Shown here in pieces: positions 61,801-64,000 of a stretch of 64,000 bases of DNA. The position numbers were made by a program, and so were the translations under genes. Each line of letters starts with the position of its first letter. Positions within the stretch are counted from its first letter, which is position 1. The stretch comes from Temnopleurus reevesii. Taxonomy: Eukaryota > Echinodermata > Echinoidea > Temnopleuroida > Temnopleuridae. The DNA lies in assembly GCA_036244855.1 (NCBI GenBank), contig BQKZ01000031.1, positions 169,767-233,766 of the forward strand. The letters run 5' to 3'. The notes under the pieces are model-generated. The model ran no database searches and was not told the origin of the DNA. It saw nothing but the letters and a program-made list of their open reading frames with translations.

Positions 61801-63733
61801 TTACAGATTTTTGCTTTGCTCATTCTTGTTTACTTTTTTTTTTTTTAGATTCTCTACTTTTCTTTCAGGGCAAGACCATACCTAGAGATTAAGTCATTTG
61901 ATATTGCTGCTGAAAAGGGCCAACAGTTTACATGATATTTCTGTATTGAATTTTCCAAGCTCCTTTCTTATCTTAATCATATATTGACCGACATCACAAA
62001 CCAATGCATGTACAAATAGGACAATTGTCACACATAGTACATTTCTAACTAATAAACAATAGACTAATCACATCATGAATGATGAGAACTGTGTAGATTC
62101 CAAGAGCCACACCAACAGGCTAAAACAATATAATACATCTGATGGTAGAAAGTACCTTCAGAATCTGCTTCCCGCTCACTGCGATTCTCTACGTCTTTCC
62201 TTATTTCATGAAGTATCTCTCTTGCTTTGTACATGGACTTATAGGGATTGGTTTCTGGATCATTCTTGGAGTCCTGAGAGAAAGAGAGAGAAAGGAATTG
62301 ATTTTGAGTTATTAAATGACCTGGGGGGGCTGTAAAATAAAGAGAAACAATACATTTTGTAATTAATCATAACTCTGTTATACATTTTGGTATGGACTTA
62401 CAACTGACATCTATATTGTAAATTTAATTGCATCTTCTATATTACGGGCCCCTTATCTTGCACAACATATTGTTTTTCTTTTCAAATCCTTTATTGGATT
62501 TTATATAAGCAGTTTCGGCAGTTCTCTTCACATAAAATTAGAAATTGACATATTATCACTTTAATTGGCCATATAGTGCACACTGCACAGAATAAAATAA
62601 GGAGTTGAAGTATTGTTTGGGGAGATTTTTTAAAACATATTTTGTTTTTAAAAATTCTTTAAAACAGAGGCCAAAACATATTTACAAATGGAGATATTCT
62701 TCTTTTGATTGTAGCTCTTCTGGAAATGTAGATCTTAGCCAGACTGACTTTTGAAACTTAAGACATGCTGCACATTTGATGGTCAGTGACTGTCGGTATT
62801 TGATGAAAATGCAAATGCATGCAACGTCAAAACTGCATACCAAGTCGTCGCAAATTTGGTCTCTAAATTTGTACGAGACTCGAAAACAAAAAAAGTTTTC
62901 AAAAATCACAGCGCAAGCTTTTTGCGTTTCTAACTTCTAGCGAAAAATGTTGAGGGGGCCTAAAATCCCCCCCCCCCCCCCCATGGGATGGGGTTAACTC
63001 TCGAAACTTGTGGTGCAGGGCTAATGCAGTGCAAGTGCAACATTATCATTAACTATACTGCAGAGATACATAGTGCTGCATACCTCTCTGAACACTGGAA
63101 GTGCAACAGCAGTGAACTGGATAATATCAGTTCGGGAGTGTCCAAGAAACGTGAACAAATTCAATTGACCTTTTGCCCTAATCCGGATGCTTAATATGAA
63201 CGTCATTGGTCCTTATAAAATTCAGACAGTCAACAGCTACACATACATATGTGTTTCTGTCTGCTATCCATGTTAAGCAGAAATTAAAATCTCGCTTTTT
63301 AGTCGATGTTTGTTCCAATTTACTAGACTACTAGGATTTTGTTCCAAGCCACACAGAATTGGGATTTGTGATTTAAAAAGGCCCAAGGGATGATTTTCGG
63401 GGGATTTAAGCTCATTCATCCTGCTACTAAACGGGCTATATGGTGTAACGCCCATAGCTCTCTGGATAGTGACAATACAATGTAAAACATTCTACCGTTT
63501 TCTAAAGCATAAAGAACGGTAGAATTTGAGCCGATTCTATTACTAACAAAAAAGTCGACGTGTGGGACACAGGTGTCGAGCACTTAAAAAAAATCATATA
63601 TCATGGCCATGGGGATACATTTTCACTTTTACACCACGATCTGTACTCATACTCTCTGTCTACTTACCTCCTCTGATAGTTTTCTTGCTTCAGAGTATTT
63701 ATTGACGATATCATCACTCCGTGAGAAGGCCAT
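49755..63733 (-). CDS. KIFBP: KIF-binding protein (KBP, KIAA1279), complete, 17 coding exons
   Basis: KIFBP is a cytosolic helical-repeat (TPR-like) protein that binds the motor domains of a subset of kinesins and blocks their microtubule binding; loss in people causes Goldberg-Shprintzen syndrome. The 17 exons join in phase to 1806 bp, 601 residues plus stop, against about 620 in mammals. Landmarks: NDPETNPYKSMYKAREIL near residue 25, AAVIEYQLGVNFLETEETSS near 65, TLTLYYLAQVYEKQ near 190, AAKYCHMTLQRQLTTHQYDP near 200, ADINRCWVKYCIALLQYSK near 280, and the hallmark AFFETDFERRCKMHKRR near 415. The C-terminus NIRGELQMR sits where the mammalian protein ends. The least conserved part is a Ser/Thr/Asp-rich insert (residues ~310-340), which is variable and acidic in the family. 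The chosen ATG has an A at -3 and G at +4 and gives an N-terminus of mammalian length. The gene converges on MYO5. Confidence 0.96.
50073..50227. repeat. Foldback with 70-bp arms and 15-bp loop
   Basis: Arms 50073-50142 and 50158-50227 are inverse complements with about five mismatches. It lies in the last KIFBP intron, so the pre-mRNA could form a long hairpin. It could be a MITE without obvious target duplication. Confidence 0.8.
50642..50708 (-). CDS. KIFBP: KIFBP exon 16
   Basis: Encodes SLDNYQAVVEYCEKNPNHKD then TVK. Acceptor ttggcag; the donor AAG|gtacga is weak but needed to reach the last exon in phase 0. Confidence 0.92.
51354..51410 (-). CDS. KIFBP: KIFBP exon 15 (57 bp)
   Basis: Encodes YSKFVTPNTQQRLDYLQF. 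The acceptor is an AT-repeat (tatatatatag) with little pyrimidine tract. A nearer AG in cccaacag would drop conserved residues. Phase 2 in, phase 2 out at AG|gtgagt. Confidence 0.87.
51729..51822 (-). CDS. KIFBP: KIFBP exon 14
   Basis: Encodes DSTKDHEGKLPDQFETDMRR then PVLVAYFCIGR. Acceptor gattag, donor TT|gtaagt, phase 1 in and 2 out. Confidence 0.94.
52191..52397 (+). repeat. 42-bp direct repeat on both sides of an N
   Basis: 52191-52232 and 52356-52397 match with one difference (core ccaaactcatcaagggtttt). The second copy starts immediately after the N at 52355. In KIFBP intron 13, where exons on both sides remain in correct order. Confidence 0.75.
52683..52720 (-). CDS. KIFBP: KIFBP exon 13 (38 bp)
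   Basis: Encodes CKQSLTFYKDFI. Short, but frame, phase (2 in, 1 out), acceptor tttacag and donor ATTG|gtaagt all agree, and the residues align with the mammalian helix. Confidence 0.9.
53031..53114 (-). CDS. KIFBP: KIFBP exon 12
   Basis: Encodes EMMDLKISLAERQRVPPTPK then VASKINT. Acceptor ttccag, donor TT|gtgagt, phase 2 at both ends. Confidence 0.93.
54150..54176. repeat. C-run followed by A-run
   Basis: Homopolymer tract in the KIFBP intron between exons 11 and 12. It breaks a chance ORF and is prone to sequencing error. Confidence 0.8.
54404..54576 (-). CDS. KIFBP: KIFBP exon 11, hallmark segment
   Basis: Encodes DHSQLFKLVAFFETDFERRC then KMHKRRVDMLTDMLDGLNRQ, the best conserved part of the family. 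Phase 0 in, phase 2 out at AG|gtaaaa. Confidence 0.97.
54939..55037 (-). CDS. KIFBP: KIFBP exon 10
   Basis: Thirty-three codons: ARSLFLPAQKWINSAKEYYV then LDGFVSDHIEIVK, matching the mammalian segment. Phase 0 at both ends. Confidence 0.95.
56429..56639 (-). CDS. KIFBP: KIFBP exon 9, low-complexity insert
   Basis: Begins ERDLNGSLENASSIPSSSSN and ends VRDEVVTTFDE. The Ser/Thr/Gln/Asp-rich middle is the least conserved part of the protein. Acceptor ttaaag, donor GAG|gtaagt, phase 2 in and 0 out. Confidence 0.9.
56856..57130. mobile_element. Fragment related to the TTAA element family
   Basis: Begins TTAACCCTAAAAAAGGCCGG followed by a G-run, as in the 47650 element. A later gtacaaagtcaatgtaaa is the complement of sequence inside that element near 48868. 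No right end found. In the KIFBP intron between exons 8 and 9. Confidence 0.45.
57553..57712 (-). CDS. KIFBP: KIFBP exon 8
   Basis: Encodes ASATRIYSEAENKPIPEDME and KADINRCWVKYCIALLQYSK. Acceptor tttacag, donor AA|gtaaga, phase 1 in and 2 out. Confidence 0.95.
58304..58445 (-). CDS. KIFBP: KIFBP exon 7
   Basis: Encodes AAKYCHMTLQRQLTTHQYDP then DWALNCATLSQYYITQDDYS and RARHCL. Acceptor attacag, donor TTAG|gtgagg, phase 0 in and 1 out. Confidence 0.96.
58604..58720 (-). mobile_element. tRNA-derived SINE copy
   Basis: Minus strand carries a pol III A box (TGGTGAAGTGG, 58701-58711) and B box (GGTTCAAATC, 58665-58674) at tRNA-like spacing, then a non-tRNA tail with ccttcagcaat and aatgggtaccc. 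No intact tRNA cloverleaf. In KIFBP intron 6. Confidence 0.6.
59025..59148 (-). CDS. KIFBP: KIFBP exon 6
   Basis: Encodes LFLSEANLPSDHDREREFEK then CYTLTLYYLAQVYEKQDEKH. Acceptor ttcttag, donor ACT|gtgagt, phase 2 in and 0 out. Confidence 0.95.
59340..59590. repeat. Weakly related fragment of the TTAA element family
   Basis: Shares the tactgaaaacatgatttacattgaatttgta-like and ttgcgtt motifs with the internal part of the 47650 element (48840-49040), without ends. In the KIFBP intron between exons 5 and 6. Confidence 0.35.
59816..59880 (-). CDS. KIFBP: KIFBP exon 5
   Basis: Encodes EAQSLFKTFKKDVGSSPASI and H. Acceptor attgcag, donor GA|gtaaga, phase 0 in and 2 out. Confidence 0.91.
60137..60193 (-). 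CDS. KIFBP: KIFBP exon 4
   Basis: Nineteen codons, LAILWCTRRDHAKAMEFLK, a helical-repeat segment. Acceptor cttccag, donor gtatgt, phase 0 at both ends. Confidence 0.93.
60420..61140 (-). pseudogene. Broken non-LTR retrotransposon reverse transcriptase fragment
   Basis: The frame reads DVPYGVPQGSRLGPLLF, the catalytic box HCYADDTQLYI (YADD at 60961-60972), then VKNLGVWLD, typical of CR1/L2/Jockey-like LINE reverse transcriptases. A frameshift near 60615 moves the frame to ISSRLDYCNALLYGLPDS and IELHWLPIRQRITF. It is truncated at both ends and has no endonuclease. In KIFBP intron 3, same strand as the gene. Confidence 0.85.
61262..61396 (-). mobile_element. tRNA-derived SINE copy
   Basis: A box TGGTAAAGTGG (61379-61389) and B box GGTTCGAAACC (61335-61345) on the minus strand, followed by the tail motif ccttcagcaatt shared with the copy at 58604. 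In KIFBP intron 3. Confidence 0.65.
61466..61632 (-). CDS. KIFBP: KIFBP exon 3
   Basis: Encodes ELKFQAAVIEYQLGVNFLET and GHEHLTKSEGILKEHRLDPR. Acceptor ctggtcag, donor CAG|gtgggg, phase 1 in and 0 out. Confidence 0.94.
62156..62273 (-). CDS. KIFBP: KIFBP exon 2
   Basis: Encodes DSKNDPETNPYKSMYKAREI then LHEIRKDVENRSEREADSE. Acceptor tctcag, donor GAAG|gtactt, phase 0 in and 1 out. Confidence 0.94.
62790..62997. mobile_element. Truncated copy of the TTAA element family
   Basis: Right end is a C-run, then CCATGGGATGGGGTTAA, resembling the 49057-49073 terminus. The stretch gacgaga/cgagactcgaaa...gcaagctttttgcgttt parallels 48986-49045. The left end is missing. In KIFBP intron 1. Confidence 0.5.
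63668..63733 (-). CDS. KIFBP: KIFBP exon 1 with start codon
   Basis: Encodes MAFSRSDDIVNKYSEARKLS then EE. The frame is open upstream to another ATG at 63868, but similarity and mammalian length favour this start. Donor GAG|gtaagt, phase 0. Confidence 0.9.
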
Positions 63734-64000
63734 GTTGAGAGAAGACGAAACTTTGCACGCACAGAACCGATCGAGATGTTGTTCATGCAGTATTAATTTT
63801 AGTCCTTCACCCCTCACCCCGCCCCCCGCGCGCAACTCCCATGAAAAAAAGTAAAATAATCGAAACACTAATTATAATTTGGCGTATGGTCGCTGGTATT
63901 GGTTGTCTAATCATTTCTTATTATCATTGTCGATCGGTCTGAAGAAAATATTTCTTTCTTCTTTATTATTATTTGTTCAACAATTAATTTACCCCCCCCC
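63734..64000 (-). promoter_or_regulatory. KIFBP 5' UTR and proximal promoter region
   Basis: Upstream of the KIFBP ATG. On the minus strand there is a GC box (GGGGCGGGG, 63817-63825) within a CG-rich patch and an inverted CCAAT (plus-strand attgg at 63898-63902). These are common promoter parts, but the transcription start is not determinable here. The window ends in a C-run. Confidence 0.4.

Noticed and set aside
63734..63868. Upstream ATG extending KIFBP by 45 residues
   Set aside because: The frame is open, but the extension is low complexity, contains the GC-rich promoter-like patch, and the internal ATG gives an N-terminus aligned with the mammalian protein.

Overview
This is a eukaryotic, intron-rich, AT-rich window from an invertebrate deuterostome, most likely an echinoderm such as a sea urchin. 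That placement rests on vertebrate-like protein sequences split over many small exons, long repeat-filled introns and the style of the short dispersed elements; I could not run a database search. I recognise two protein-coding genes, and almost everything else is intron, UTR or repeat.

Gene 1 (+ strand, 3869-47127) is a class V myosin heavy chain. The window enters it at the converter region of the motor domain, so most of the motor lies upstream. It continues through six IQ motifs, a long coiled coil and the C-terminal cargo-binding globular tail. The exons are in the wrong order along the sequence. Coil part 1 (to 25531) is followed by the last third of the tail with the stop codon (25946-27291), then the first part of the tail (36071-38763), then coil part 2 (38798-47127). 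Every break in order coincides with an interval holding a single N (25937, 33635, 38764, 47453). Calling the pieces A (1-25936), B (25938-33634), C (33636-38763) and D (38765-47452), the order A-D-C-B restores co-linearity with known myosin V and keeps splice phase at the two testable joins (A to D phase 0, D to C phase 1). A contig-ordering error is by far the simplest explanation. About 75-80 residues of the tail are missing between C and B.

Gene 2 (- strand, 63733-49755) is a complete KIFBP (kinesin-binding protein, KBP/KIAA1279) gene. It has 17 coding exons with consistent phases, adding to 1806 bp (601 codons plus stop). It converges on the myosin gene.

Repeats: a TTAA-flanked piggyBac-like non-autonomous element (47650-49073) with fragments of relatives in KIFBP introns; a 1.2-kb terminal-inverted-repeat element in a myosin intron (15521-16742); several short TA-flanked MITEs; a degenerate tandem repeat split by one such MITE; two tRNA-derived SINEs; a broken non-LTR reverse transcriptase; and a 70-bp-arm foldback in the last KIFBP intron. 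I saw no CRISPR array, operon, prophage, tRNA or rRNA gene.
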